From: Haloarculaceae archaeon
GTDB taxonomy: Archaea > Halobacteriota > Halobacteria > Halobacteriales > Haloarculaceae
Length of the DNA: 61,151 nucleotides
Assembly (NCBI GenBank): GCA_007122455.1
Contig: SKTU01000010.1
Span: 1 to 61,151 of the forward strand
Direction of reading: 5' to 3'
A model generated the notes under the pieces. The model made no database searches. It was given only the letters and a program-made list of their open reading frames with translations, and was not told the DNA's origin. This document shows positions 9,334 through 17,665 of the stretch, in pieces. The stretch's first letter is position 1. Each line of letters begins with the position of its first letter. Position numbers and translations under genes: made by a program.

Positions 9334-10674
9334 ATGCCACCAGATCGCACGTATCTGAAGCAATCCGAGCGCTCGACCCTGGAGATCCCTCGAGAGGTGA
9401 CCGAATCGGTCCGCGAAATCGTCGACACGGTCAGGGAACGCGGCGACGAGGGAGTTCGGGAACTCACCCGGAAATTCGACGACGTCGAACGGGACGACCT
9501 GCGCGTCAGCGAGGAAGAACTCGCCGACGCCGCCGAGGCGCTGTCGACGTCCGAGCGACGAACGATCGACAACACGATCGAGAACGTCAGGGCGTTTCAC
9601 GACGAACAGCTCGCGAACCTGAGCGGTTTCGAGACGGAGTTCGAACCCGGTATCACGCTCGGAACGGATCTCGTCCCGGTCGAAACGGCCGGCGTCTACG
9701 TCCCCGGCGGCCGCCATCCGCTGGTGGCGGCGCCCGCGATGACGATCGTCCCGGCGGTCGTCGCCGGCGTCGACCGCGTCGTCGCCTGCGCACCGCCGCA
9801 GCCGGACGGAAGCGTTCAGGCGGCTCAGCTGTACGCGATGGACCGCGCCGGCGCCGACGAGGTGTACGTCGCCGGCGGTGCACAGGCGATCGCGTCGATG
9901 GCGTACGGTACCGAGACGATCCCCGCCGTCCGGAAGGTCACCGGACCGGGGAACGTCTTCACGACGGAGGCCAAGCGGCAGGTGTACGGACACGTCGGGA
10001 TCGATTTCCTCGCCGGACCGACGGAGGTGCTCATCGTCGCGAACGACTCCGCCGATCCGTCGCTCGTCGCGACGGACCTGCTCGCACAGGCCGAACACGA
10101 TCCGCGCTCCCGACCGGTTCTCGTCTCGACCGACAGGGCTCTCGCGACGGCGACCGTCGATGCGCTCCACGAACAGCTCCCGGATCTCCGAACTGAGGAG
10201 ACGGCGAGGGAGTGCTGGGAGAACAACGGCGAGGTGATACTGGTCGAGGATCTCGAGGCAGCCGCCGAGGTCGCGAACGACTACGCCATGGAACACCTGC
10301 AGGTGATGATCGACGAGCCGGAGCGAATCGCCGGCGAGCTCAGAAACTACGGATCGCTCTTCCTCGGACACCACGCCCCGGTCGTCTTCGGCGACAAGGC
10401 GGTCGGGACGAACCACACGCTTCCGACGCTCGAAGTCGCGGCGTACAGCGGCGGAATCAACGTCACCACGTATCTACGGGTGCTCACTCGCCAGCAGCTG
10501 ACCGAGGACGGCGCAGATTCGATCGCGCCGTGGGCGGCGCGGATCTGCGAGCTGGAAGGCACCCACGCTCACCAGATATCCGCCGAGCGGCGGATCGTCT
10601 CCGCGGAGAGCCGCGAACTCGCTCGCGAACTCGAGTTGCGCTCCGGCGGTGGCGTCGATCTCTCCGAGGAGTGA
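9334..10674 (+). CDS. hisD: Histidinol dehydrogenase
   Basis: 446 residues, usual length. It oxidises L-histidinol to L-histidine in two NAD-dependent steps, the last of histidine biosynthesis. Motifs: AGVYVPGGRHPL, RKVTGPGN, the zinc-binding LLAQAEHDPRS (Gln and His ligands), GTNHTLPT and a C-terminal EGTHAHQIS His ligand. A TATA-like CAATATACG at 9303-9311 lies 23-31 nt before the ATG, supporting this start over upstream in-frame extension. No other his genes are adjacent, as is common in haloarchaea where his genes are scattered. Confidence 0.97.
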   Translation: MPPDRTYLKQSERSTLEIPREVTESVREIVDTVRERGDEGVRELTRKFDDVERDDLRVSEEELADAAEALSTSERRTIDNTIENVRAFHDEQLANLSGFETEFEPGITLGTDLVPVETAGVYVPGGRHPLVAAPAMTIVPAVVAGVDRVVACAPPQPDGSVQAAQLYAMDRAGADEVYVAGGAQAIASMAYGTETIPAVRKVTGPGNVFTTEAKRQVYGHVGIDFLAGPTEVLIVANDSADPSLVATDLLAQAEHDPRSRPVLVSTDRALATATVDALHEQLPDLRTEETARECWENNGEVILVEDLEAAAEVANDYAMEHLQVMIDEPERIAGELRNYGSLFLGHHAPVVFGDKAVGTNHTLPTLEVAAYSGGINVTTYLRVLTRQQLTEDGADSIAPWAARICELEGTHAHQISAERRIVSAESRELARELELRSGGGVDLSEE

Positions 10675-10723
10675 GCCGACGACAGCACTTTGCTCGTCGG
10701 TCGCGTACGGAACCCATCCCGTC

Positions 10724-11311
10724 ATGGAGATCGATCCGAACGCCGACGGCCGCTCGATGTACCGCACGCTGACCGGGTTGATCGTTCCGCGTCCGATCGG
10801 CTGGATCAGCACGACGAGTGCGGACGGAACCGACAACCTCGCTCCGTACAGCTTCTTCAACGGGGTCAGTATCGACCCGCCGGTGGTGATGTTCGCCCCG
10901 CTACCGAGGCCACACGGACACACGGACACGGCAGCGAACGTCCGGGAGACCGAAGAGTTCGTCGTCAACGTCGTCACTCACGAGTTCGCCGAAGCGATGA
11001 ACGAGACGAGCGCGACAGTTCCCGAATCGGAGAGCGAGTTCGATGCTGCGGAACTGAATCGCGAACCGTCACGTGCCGTCGCCCCGCCCCGCGTTTCGGG
11101 AATCGCCGCGGCGCTCGAGTGCGAGCTCTACGAGCTGGTCCCGGTCGGCGACGGTGCCGCGGTTCTCGGCGAAGTCGTTCACGTTCACGTTCGGGACGAC
11201 GTCACCACTGACGGGAACGTCGACACCGAAAAGCTCGACGTCGTCGGCCGGTTGGCTGGCGGCGGCTACGACCGGGTGACGGACCGATTCGAGATGGCCC
11301 GCCCGGATTAG
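10724..11311 (+). CDS. Flavin reductase-like FMN-binding protein
   Basis: 195 residues. MYRTLTGLIVPRPIGWIST followed by NLAPYSFFNGVSIDPPVV is the typical start of the flavin reductase/split-barrel FMN-binding family (DIM6/NTAB type). These bind FMN and supply reduced flavin to partner oxygenases or act as flavoenzymes on small substrates. The ATG lies 50 nt after hisD. The 3' end overlaps the convergent EthD-like gene by 4 nt. The partner is unknown; proximity to the nitrile hydratase operon is suggestive but the genes are on opposite strands. Confidence 0.85.
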   Translation: MEIDPNADGRSMYRTLTGLIVPRPIGWISTTSADGTDNLAPYSFFNGVSIDPPVVMFAPLPRPHGHTDTAANVRETEEFVVNVVTHEFAEAMNETSATVPESESEFDAAELNREPSRAVAPPRVSGIAAALECELYELVPVGDGAAVLGEVVHVHVRDDVTTDGNVDTEKLDVVGRLAGGGYDRVTDRFEMARPD

Positions 11312-11679
11312 ACGATCTCGCGTTCGGTGCCGTACCACAGCATCGACGCCTCGAGGTCGATGAACCGCCGTTCGTCCTCGTAGAGCGCCCGCGCCGCCGC
11401 CGCTCCGTCGTCCGTGCGCTGGGCCGATCGCATCGCGTCGACGCTCTCGAACCACAGCTCGGCGACGCCGTCGAACGCGAGCGGACGCGCGTTCCGAGTC
11501 GAACGGATCCCCTCCTGGAGCGCCGGTTCCTCGAGCGCCGGGACCTGAACGTACCGCTCGATCCCGAGCGTCTCGGCGTGTTTCGCGACGAGCGGGCCGT
11601 GATCGTCCCGCCAGTAGTCGTCGAACGCCTCTCGGGATCGATCCGAGCGTCGACGGACGCAGTAGGTGAGCTTCAGCAT
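11308..11679 (-). CDS. EthD-like dimeric alpha-beta barrel protein
   Basis: 123 residues. LKLTYCVRRRSDRSREAFDDYWRDDHG and the later GVAELWFESVDAM fit the EthD/stress-responsive A-B barrel family, which occurs beside degradation gene clusters and in several small monooxygenases. It begins 1 nt after the nitrile hydratase alpha stop and is the last gene of that operon. The precise role is not known; a function in handling the nitrile, amide or a downstream product is an inference from position. Confidence 0.78.
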   Translation of the reverse strand: MLKLTYCVRRRSDRSREAFDDYWRDDHGPLVAKHAETLGIERYVQVPALEEPALQEGIRSTRNARPLAFDGVAELWFESVDAMRSAQRTDDGAAAARALYEDERRFIDLEASMLWYGTEREIV

Positions 11680-11680
11680 C

Positions 11681-12679
11681 TCAGTGGCCGCGGAATCCCT
11701 CGACGAACTCCTCGGCCGTTCGGTCGCCGGCGGCGAACTCGGCCGCTCGCTCGTCGATCGCGTCGGTATCGAGGACGTCGCGCTCGACCACGAGCCGTTC
11801 GAGCGCCTCACACCACTGCTCGTAGTAGGTCGTTTCGGCGTCGTCGGCGTAGGCGGACGGCGCCGTCGCCTCGACGGCGTCGATCAGCCGCTCCTGGAAC
11901 GCGGACCACTCGAAACCGGCCCCGTCGTCGTAGAGTGCGACCGCGACTGCGAAGCCGCGGGCCTGCCACGGTGCCTCGAACGTCGGCCGTTCCTCGCCGG
12001 TCAGCTCCGAGAGCGACGCCCCCGGATCGCCGAACTGACCGGGTTCGGTCACCCCACCGTCCGAGGCCGTTCGCGGGAGTCGCTCGACGCCGATCATCGC
12101 GTTCCGGGTGACGAGCGCTGCCAGTTCGTCCCCGTCGAGATCCTCGGTCCCCGACGGGCGCTGGGGCAACACCATGTACCGGATCTCGGAGCTGGAGTCC
12201 CACACGTTGACGTCGGTCTCCGCGTCGAGATCGAGACCGAACTCCGAGAGGACGGCGCGCGGTTCCCGAACCATCCGCGAGCGGTAGGCCGGCGTCTTAT
12301 ACCACGTCGGTGGCAGTCCCAGAAGCGACCACGGGTAGCACGAACAGAGCGTACAGACGACGGCGTTGTGGACGGCGTCGGTGTTCTCCTTGACGTCGAT
12401 GTGCTGGACGCCGACGTCGAAGTCGAACGCCTCGAGCGCCGCGTCGGCGTCCTCGAGCAACTGCCGTTTGAACGCAGGATCGGTCCACGCGCGAGCGACG
12501 ACGCGAGCCCCGTTCATCGGACCGACGTCGTGCTCGTAGGAGGCGATCACCTCGTCGATCGCGTCCGTCGAGACGAACCCCTTCTCGATGAGGAGCGACT
12601 GGAGGGCTCGAACGCGCGGTCGGACGTCGTCGGCCGTCTCGTCGTCGTGGGCGTGATCGTGGCCGTGGCCGTCACTCAT
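11681..12679 (-). CDS. nthA: Nitrile hydratase alpha subunit fused to an activator-like C-terminal domain
   Basis: 332 residues, against about 200 for a normal alpha subunit. Residues 20-200 hold the catalytic domain with the metal claw [10 protein letters not shown] (C109, C112, S113, C114); Thr in CTLCSC is typical of the cobalt type. The alpha domain ends near [13 protein letters not shown]. Residues 230-330 ([32 protein letters not shown]) resemble the separate nitrile hydratase accessory/activator protein (P14K-like) that aids metal insertion. The N-terminus HGHDHAHDD could bind metal. The ATG at 12679 is preferred to a GTG three codons upstream. It overlaps the beta gene by 8 nt. Confidence 0.9.
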   Translation of the reverse strand: MSDGHGHDHAHDDETADDVRPRVRALQSLLIEKGFVSTDAIDEVIASYEHDVGPMNGARVVARAWTDPAFKRQLLEDADAALEAFDFDVGVQHIDVKENTDAVHNAVVCTLCSCYPWSLLGLPPTWYKTPAYRSRMVREPRAVLSEFGLDLDAETDVNVWDSSSEIRYMVLPQRPSGTEDLDGDELAALVTRNAMIGVERLPRTASDGGVTEPGQFGDPGASLSELTGEERPTFEAPWQARGFAVAVALYDDGAGFEWSAFQERLIDAVEATAPSAYADDAETTYYEQWCEALERLVVERDVLDTDAIDERAAEFAAGDRTAEEFVEGFRGH

Positions 12680-13346
12680 CGTCACCACCCCGCAGTTCGA
12701 GATACGGCTCCCAGAGATCGACGTGGATCACGTCGTCGTCGTCCTCTGCGTCCGGTCCCCACAGCTCCGTCGCCGGGAACCCGACCGTGTACAGCGGCTC
12801 GGCTCGCTCCTCGCCGTGCGCGTTCGCGTCCGGGAAGACGTGTACTCCGTGTACGGTCGTTATCTCGCCGGCGGCGCGCCGGACGTACCGTGGACAGCGC
12901 GTGTGGCCCTCCGGGTGATCGTTCCGAACGCGAACCGGATCGCCGACGGAGAGCTGCGGCTCGTCGCCGGGACGTTCGTAATCCGCGGAGCGTTCGAAGG
13001 CAGCCCGCGCCTTCTCGGTTAGCCCCGGATCGGATCGCTCGGGAACGGCCTCTGGAGGCTCCTCGATCGCCTCCCGCAGTTCGGTCTCGGAGAGTTCCCC
13101 CTTCTCGACGAGCAGCGTCTCGAGCGCTGCGAGCCACCGCTGGAAATACGTCGAGCCGAGATACGTCGCGGGCTCGATGCGCTCTATCGCGTGGCGCTTC
13201 TCGTCGAGGTTGTTCAGTCCGCGGGCGCGAGCGAGTTTGTCCATCGCGTAGACGGCACGCTCCCAGTCGGCGTGGAACTGGGCGTCGTCGCCGACGTCGA
13301 CGGAGCCGAACCCGTGCATTCCTCCCATGTCGTGGACGCCGTTCAT
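12672..13346 (-). CDS. nthB: Nitrile hydratase beta subunit
   Basis: 224 residues, normal size. The family's signature start [14 protein letters not shown] is intact, followed by a helical region with [16 protein letters not shown], and an SH3-like C-terminal barrel with [20 protein letters not shown] and the end [11 protein letters not shown]-like segment. Together with the alpha subunit it hydrates nitriles to amides. It is the first gene of the operon nthB, nthA-activator, EthD-like. A TATA-like CCTATTTG (minus strand, about 13371-13380) is 25-34 nt upstream of the ATG. No amidase or cobalt transporter is adjacent. Confidence 0.94.
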   Translation of the reverse strand: MNGVHDMGGMHGFGSVDVGDDAQFHADWERAVYAMDKLARARGLNNLDEKRHAIERIEPATYLGSTYFQRWLAALETLLVEKGELSETELREAIEEPPEAVPERSDPGLTEKARAAFERSADYERPGDEPQLSVGDPVRVRNDHPEGHTRCPRYVRRAAGEITTVHGVHVFPDANAHGEERAEPLYTVGFPATELWGPDAEDDDDVIHVDLWEPYLELRGGDDE

Positions 13347-13413
13347 GGCTGGCGGGTTGGTCGGGACCTCGCAAATAGGTTTGGTACGGGGCAGCAATCC
13401 GCAGAGAGAACGT

Positions 13414-13896
13414 CTACAGGTTCTCGCCCTGGTAACTTCCGTCATACGTTCCGTCTCCCTCGCCCGCCGCGAGGACTAGCTGGGCGATCCGGGCCCCGGC
13501 CTCGATCTCGATGCCCCGGTGAACCTGAAGCAACCCTTCGCCCTTCCCCTCGTAGCCGGCGTCCCACACGGCCGTGTTGAGCATGCAGGAGTTGCGCATG
13601 AGTGACGAACGGGGGTAGATAAAGCCGACGTGATCGGCCGGGATCGAAACGACCTCCGCGTACTGGACGACGTATCCCCCCGGCGAGAGGTAGTACGTCC
13701 CGCCGTCAACGTCGGTCTCGGCGGGGTCGACGCGACGGCGGCGACGGGCGCCGATCGTCTTCCCGGAGCGTCCGATCCGTCCGGGCTCGCGCTGTTCGTA
13801 GACGGCCTCGAGGGTGAGATCGACGCCGTTGGGCTGTATCTGTTCGTCGGTCGTCGGCGAAACCTGATCGGCGACGAATCTCCCACTTCGATACAT
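13414..13896 (-). CDS. dUTPase/dCTP deaminase family enzyme
   Basis: 160 residues. MYRSGRFVADQV starts the protein, and IQPNGVDLTLE, FIYPRSSLMRN and NTAVWDAGYEGKGEG are the conserved blocks of the trimeric dUTPase/dCTP deaminase superfamily, with Asp/Tyr/Gly motif III-like residues after the strand and a late IEIEAGARIAQLVL. It would keep dUTP low by hydrolysis to dUMP, or deaminate dCTP; the DAGY motif fits dUTPase more than the deaminase glutamate motif. Same strand as the nitrile hydratase operon, 67 nt upstream, but with a separate likely promoter between. Confidence 0.8.
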   Translation of the reverse strand: MYRSGRFVADQVSPTTDEQIQPNGVDLTLEAVYEQREPGRIGRSGKTIGARRRRRVDPAETDVDGGTYYLSPGGYVVQYAEVVSIPADHVGFIYPRSSLMRNSCMLNTAVWDAGYEGKGEGLLQVHRGIEIEAGARIAQLVLAAGEGDGTYDGSYQGENL

Positions 13897-13947
13897 ACTA
13901 CGGGCTCTCCGCCCGCCCGGAAGTCGTTTGCGCTCGGCTCCGACCGC

Positions 13948-13956
13948 CTTTTTACC
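13948..13956 (+). promoter_or_regulatory. TATA box for the 102-aa conserved gene
   Basis: CTTTTTACC lies 23-31 nt before the ATG at 13979, in the spacer divergent from the dUTPase-family gene. Confidence 0.45.
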
Positions 13957-13978
13957 GTCCGGCACACAACCGCGACGT

Positions 13979-14287
13979 ATGGACGCAGATACCTTCGAGA
14001 AGCAGAAGTACGTCGAACTCTTCCCGCAACTTCAGCAGGCGTACAAGAACGCGTTCAACCGCGTCAACGAGCGGTACGACTCGACGCTCGTTCACGGCAT
14101 CGACCAGCAGGTGCTCAACGAATCCGAGCCGTTCTACGACGCCGAAGACGGTTTCTATCTCGAGCTACCGGAGGATCCGTACGATCGACTGACCGGCGTA
14201 CTGGTCGACGAGGAGAAGTTCGAGGCCGTACTCGAAGCGTACGTCGACGAGATCGAGCGGGAACTCGAACGAGCGTTCGACGGGTAG
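13979..14287 (+). CDS. Small conserved haloarchaeal protein (resembles DUF5783)
   Basis: 102 residues, soluble, acidic and largely helical: DTFEKQKYVELFPQLQQAYK, then LVHGIDQQVLNESEPFY and a C-terminal helix FEAVLEAYVDEIERELERA. I recall this as a haloarchaea-specific family of unknown function. The start is fixed by the TATA box at 13948-13956. The next gene, a lipoprotein, is convergent with only 2 nt between stops. No cofactor or catalytic motif is visible. Confidence 0.75.
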   Translation: MDADTFEKQKYVELFPQLQQAYKNAFNRVNERYDSTLVHGIDQQVLNESEPFYDAEDGFYLELPEDPYDRLTGVLVDEEKFEAVLEAYVDEIERELERAFDG

Positions 14288-14289
14288 TA

Positions 14290-14742
14290 CTAATCGCAGG
14301 CGCCGTTCCAGATTCCGAGTCCCCCGTCGGACTCGATTCGTACCAGCGCGCGAACGCAGTCGGCGTCCTCGCGCACGCCGTCGGTGAGTTCTGCCCGTTC
14401 GATCTCCGCGTCGTCGAGTCGAACGCTGAGCCGGAACTCCGAGGCCGGTTCCTCGAACCGGTCGACGATCGTCGCGCTCGTTCCGGCGTCGAGGTCGTGA
14501 ACCTCGAGGAGACCGACCTCGCCGTCGGCCTCGAGCGCGAGCTGAACGCGGTGGTCGTCGTCGTGATCGTTCTGAACCTGTAGCTCGCCGAGTTCGACTG
14601 CCCCGTCCGGAACGTCCCGGTCCGCTCCGGAGTCAGACTCGGAGTCGGAATCGGAATCCTCGTCGCTTCCGAGGGCGCCAAGACAACCCGCGCCGGAAGC
14701 GGTAACGGCAGCGACGGCGAGTAGCTGGCGGCGGGTGGACAT
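14290..14742 (-). CDS. Haloarchaeal Tat lipoprotein, function unknown
   Basis: 150 residues. STRRQLLAVAAVTASGAGC is a twin-arginine signal with a lipobox ending at Cys20. It is followed by a Ser/Asp linker (EDSDSDSESDSGAD) that holds a folded domain away from the membrane. The C-terminal domain (GELQVQNDHDDDHRVQLALE onward) looks like a beta-sandwich of about 100 residues. A TATA-like GCTTTAAG (about 14766-14776, minus strand) supports the ATG at 14742. No known function. Confidence 0.72.
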   Translation of the reverse strand: MSTRRQLLAVAAVTASGAGCLGALGSDEDSDSDSESDSGADRDVPDGAVELGELQVQNDHDDDHRVQLALEADGEVGLLEVHDLDAGTSATIVDRFEEPASEFRLSVRLDDAEIERAELTDGVREDADCVRALVRIESDGGLGIWNGACD

Positions 14743-14864
14743 ACCGCTACTGCGGTCCACCGAACGCTTAAAGCCACGTCAGACGCTCGTCCGCCGAACG
14801 CCGATCGACCGCCCGAACGTGTTCGAGCCAAATCTTCATACGGCTGGGCTGCATACGACCGACT

Positions 14865-15218
14865 ATGAGTACCGAAACCGCCGATACCGACGAGGAACTC
14901 CGCGAACGGATCAGCAACTTCCTCCGGCGCAACTTCCCCCAGATTCAGATGCACGGAGGCAGTGCCGCGATACAGAACCTCGACCGCGAGAACGGCGAGG
15001 TGACAGTGATGCTCGGCGGCGCCTGCTCCGGCTGCGGTATCTCGCCGATGACCATTCAGGCGATCAAATCCCGCATGACCCAGGAAATCCCCGAGATCAA
15101 CACCGTCCACGCCGACACCGGAATGGGTGGCGACGGCGGCGGCATGTCGCCGTCGTTCCCCGGCCACGAGTCGTCCGACGACGGCGACGTCGACGAAGGA
15201 CCGCAAGCGCCGTTCTGA
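14865..15218 (+). CDS. NifU C-terminal-domain Fe-S scaffold/carrier
   Basis: 117 residues. The core LRRNFPQIQMHGG, VTVMLGGACSGCGIS and MTIQAIKSRM is the NifU/NfuA Fe-S domain with the C54-x2-C57 pair that binds a [4Fe-4S] cluster between two monomers. It delivers clusters to apo-enzymes. A Gly/Met-rich and then acidic tail (about residues 86-117) is an extension seen in haloarchaea. A TATA-like AAATCTTCATAC (about 14830-14841) lies 24-35 nt upstream. Confidence 0.88.
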   Translation: MSTETADTDEELRERISNFLRRNFPQIQMHGGSAAIQNLDRENGEVTVMLGGACSGCGISPMTIQAIKSRMTQEIPEINTVHADTGMGGDGGGMSPSFPGHESSDDGDVDEGPQAPF

Positions 15219-15267
15219 GCCGCCGCGTTCCGTTCGACCGTCGAACCGTGAGGAGTGACCCGTAGCG

Positions 15268-16752
15268 GTGCCACCACGCAACGTCCTTCTCGTCGTCCTC
15301 GATACGGTCCGGAAGGACCACCTGACGCCGTACGGTTACGACGAGCCGACGACGCCGGTTCTGGAGTCGTTCGCCGACGAAGCGGTCGTCTACGAGCAGG
15401 CGGTCGCGCAGGCTCCCTGGACGCTGCCCGTTCACGCGTCGCTTTTCACGGGAACGTATCCGAGCGAACACGGTGCGACTCAGGAGTCACCGTATCTCCC
15501 CGAAGGGATCGGAACGCTCCCGGCAGCCGTCTCGGCGATGGGATACGAGACGGCGTGTTACTCCGCGAACGCGTGGATCACGCCGTACACGCGGTTGACA
15601 GACGGGTTCGATCGCCACGACAACTTCTTCGAGGTGCTCCCTCGTGACGCGCTCTCGGAGACGCTGGCGGCCGGCTGGCAGCGCCTCGTCGACAGCGACC
15701 GGCTGCGCGGTATCGCCGACCGAACAGTCCAACTCGGAAACGTCCTCCACGAGCGCCTCGCAGCCGACGGCCGGGCGGATTCGAAGACGCCCGCCGTGAT
15801 CGATCGACTGCTCGAAACGATCGGCGACGGCGATCGGTGGTTCGCGGTCGCGAATCTGATGGACGCGCATCTCCCGTACCATCCGCCGGAGCGATATCGT
15901 GAGACGTTCGCGCCGGGCGTCGATCCGAACGCCGTCTGTCAGAACCCGAAAGCGTTCAACGCCGGCGTCCGATCGATCGACGACGACGAGTGGGACGCGA
16001 TCGGGGGGCTCTACGACGCCGAGATACGGCACATGGACGCCGAGATCGGACGCCTCTTCGATCGGATGAAAACGATCGGGGAGTGGGAGGAAACCGTCGT
16101 GATCGTCTGTGCCGACCACGGCGAGTTACACGGCGAAGACGGCCTCTACGGACACGAGTTCTCGGTCCACGAGTCGCTCGTCAACGTTCCACTTCTGGTC
16201 AAACACCCCGACGTGGAACCGGGGCGCCGAACCGAACAGATCGAACTGGTGGACGTCTACGACACCGTCCTCGAGGCGACCGGCGCGACCGGGGCCGCCG
16301 AGCGAGTCGGTGCCCGTCCGTTCGAGCCGGAGCGGTCGCTCCGTTCGGGCGAGCGACGGCTCGCGGACGGGGAGTACGCCTTCGTCGAGTACGCACGCCC
16401 ACTCGTCGAGTTGCGACAGCTGGAGACGAGGGCGTGGCGGGCGGGAATCGAACTGGATCGTGACTCGCGGTTCTACTCGCGGTTCCGCGCCGTCCGCAGT
16501 CCGGAGCTCAAATACGTCCGTGGCGATCGAGTCACCGATACGGCCGTCCGACTCGAGACGGATTCCGATCCGGAGGAATTGGCACGTGTCGACGGCGACG
16601 AACGGGCGATCGAGCCGCTCCGATACGCGCTCGATCGGTTCGAACGCCGCGTCGGTGGGTGGCCCGACGAAGCTGGGGACGCTGCGGTCGCACTCGAGGG
16701 GCTGGACGACGCGACCCGCGATCGGCTTCGGGAGCTCGGCTATCTGGAGTGA
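15268..16752 (+). CDS. Sulfatase-family (alkaline phosphatase fold) hydrolase/phosphotransferase
   Basis: 494 residues from a GTG start. NVLLVVLDTVRKDHL (metal Asp), WTLPVHASLFTGTYPSEHG, ADHGELHGEDGLYGH and FSVHESLVNVPLLV are the sulfatase/phosphopentomutase-fold blocks. Where true sulfatases have C/S-x-P-x-R for formylglycine, this protein has T-L-P-V-H, so a Thr nucleophile and a phosphodiester or phosphoglycerol-type reaction is more likely than sulfate ester hydrolysis. Haloarchaeal relatives sit in surface polysaccharide clusters. The 3' end overlaps a truncated membrane gene on the other strand. Confidence 0.82.
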   Translation: MPPRNVLLVVLDTVRKDHLTPYGYDEPTTPVLESFADEAVVYEQAVAQAPWTLPVHASLFTGTYPSEHGATQESPYLPEGIGTLPAAVSAMGYETACYSANAWITPYTRLTDGFDRHDNFFEVLPRDALSETLAAGWQRLVDSDRLRGIADRTVQLGNVLHERLAADGRADSKTPAVIDRLLETIGDGDRWFAVANLMDAHLPYHPPERYRETFAPGVDPNAVCQNPKAFNAGVRSIDDDEWDAIGGLYDAEIRHMDAEIGRLFDRMKTIGEWEETVVIVCADHGELHGEDGLYGHEFSVHESLVNVPLLVKHPDVEPGRRTEQIELVDVYDTVLEATGATGAAERVGARPFEPERSLRSGERRLADGEYAFVEYARPLVELRQLETRAWRAGIELDRDSRFYSRFRAVRSPELKYVRGDRVTDTAVRLETDSDPEELARVDGDERAIEPLRYALDRFERRVGGWPDEAGDAAVALEGLDDATRDRLRELGYLE

Positions 16753-16920
16753 TCGAACCGCGAGAGTACGCTCCGAATCGAACCGTCGGTCTCGCGGACA
16801 CCGAGTAGCAAGACGGCGAACAGAACGAATCCGACGGCTCGGACGAACAGATCGGCCGAGAGCGTGAAGAGGGAGCCGCCTCCCGGACCGACGCCGGCGG
16901 CGGCGAACAACCTCCGAAGT
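16740..16920 (-). pseudogene. 3' remnant of a membrane-protein gene (no start)
   Basis: Reading the minus strand from 16920 gives about 59 codons ending at a TAG (16740-16742), with strong G/C bias in third positions as in real genes. The encoded tail has a hydrophobic helix LFVRAVGFVLFAVLLLGV and ends RFDHSR. Upstream the frame runs into AT-rich DNA without any ATG and meets a TAA about 42 nt later, so the N-terminal part is lost. The family could not be recognised. It is convergent with, and overlaps by 13 nt, the sulfatase-like gene, consistent with a once intact surface-polysaccharide cluster. Confidence 0.5.
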
Positions 16921-17075
16921 TCTTGTCTATAATTATCGAATATTATAGTCTTGTAACGTATTTAAAATTCCTCGAAAGTTCCACGATAGAGGATGTATGT
17001 ATATTTATCTTGTTTATAAATCGAATTTGTAATATTCCGTCGGCTGTGAGAGTCGACTACCCGAGAATATCCGCG
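16921..17075. other. AT-rich non-coding island
   Basis: About 130 bp (16921-17050) are strikingly AT-rich against the GC-rich background and carry no gene. They include an imperfect palindrome near 16928-16947 with arms TATAAT/ATTATA. The island abuts the truncated membrane gene on the left and the 3' end of a GNAT on the right. It is likely foreign or decayed insertion DNA; no transposase or integrase is left. Confidence 0.6.
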
Positions 17076-17585
17076 CTATCGGTCGGAGAACCAGCCGTAG
17101 AGCTGTGCGTCGACGTACTCCCCGTCGATCAGGTAGTGATCTTTCAGCACCCCTTCCGACTCGAAGCCGATCTTCTCGAGAACGCGCATCGACGGAGGGT
17201 TGGTCTCGAAGACGCGGGCAACGAGCTTCCGGAGGCCGAGTTCCTCCGCGGCGTACTCGACCGTGAGCCGGGCCGCCTCGGTCGCGTAGCCGTTCCCCTG
17301 CTCGTCCGGCGCCACGAGATAGCCGAGTTCGGCCCGGTCGGCGACCTCGTCGATCCGAAAGAGGAAAACGAGTCCCACCGGCTCACTGTCGTCACAGGCG
17401 AGTAGATACGTCGTTCCCTCGGAGGAGATCACCTCGACGACATCCTCGCGCGTGTACGGTCGCTGCTTGTTGATTCCGCGACGAACCGCCGGATCGTTGA
17501 ACTGTCGGTGAACGAAACCGTGATCCTCCGGTTCGACGGGGTTGAGCGTTAGCCGCTCGCCGCGTCGAAAGATCGGACCGGGCAT
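17076..17585 (-). CDS. GNAT family N-acetyltransferase (RimJ/RimL-like)
   Basis: 169 residues. RGERLTLNPVEPEDHGFVHR and the acetyl-CoA loop LGYLVAPDEQGNGYATEAARL (pyrophosphate-binding Q-x-x-G-x-G/A type), then LRKLVARVFETNPPSMRVLEKIGF, identify the Acetyltransf_3/RimJ-RimL group that acetylates protein N-termini or small amines. A TATA-like TTTAATTCAG on the minus strand (about 17606-17615) lies 21-30 nt upstream of the ATG at 17585. The substrate cannot be predicted. Confidence 0.88.
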   Translation of the reverse strand: MPGPIFRRGERLTLNPVEPEDHGFVHRQFNDPAVRRGINKQRPYTREDVVEVISSEGTTYLLACDDSEPVGLVFLFRIDEVADRAELGYLVAPDEQGNGYATEAARLTVEYAAEELGLRKLVARVFETNPPSMRVLEKIGFESEGVLKDHYLIDGEYVDAQLYGWFSDR

Positions 17586-17665
17586 ACGTGCGATTCGATC
17601 CACGCTGAATTAAACGGTCCGCCGGGAGCGGACGGTTTTTCCACCGACGACACGAACCGGCGTCC

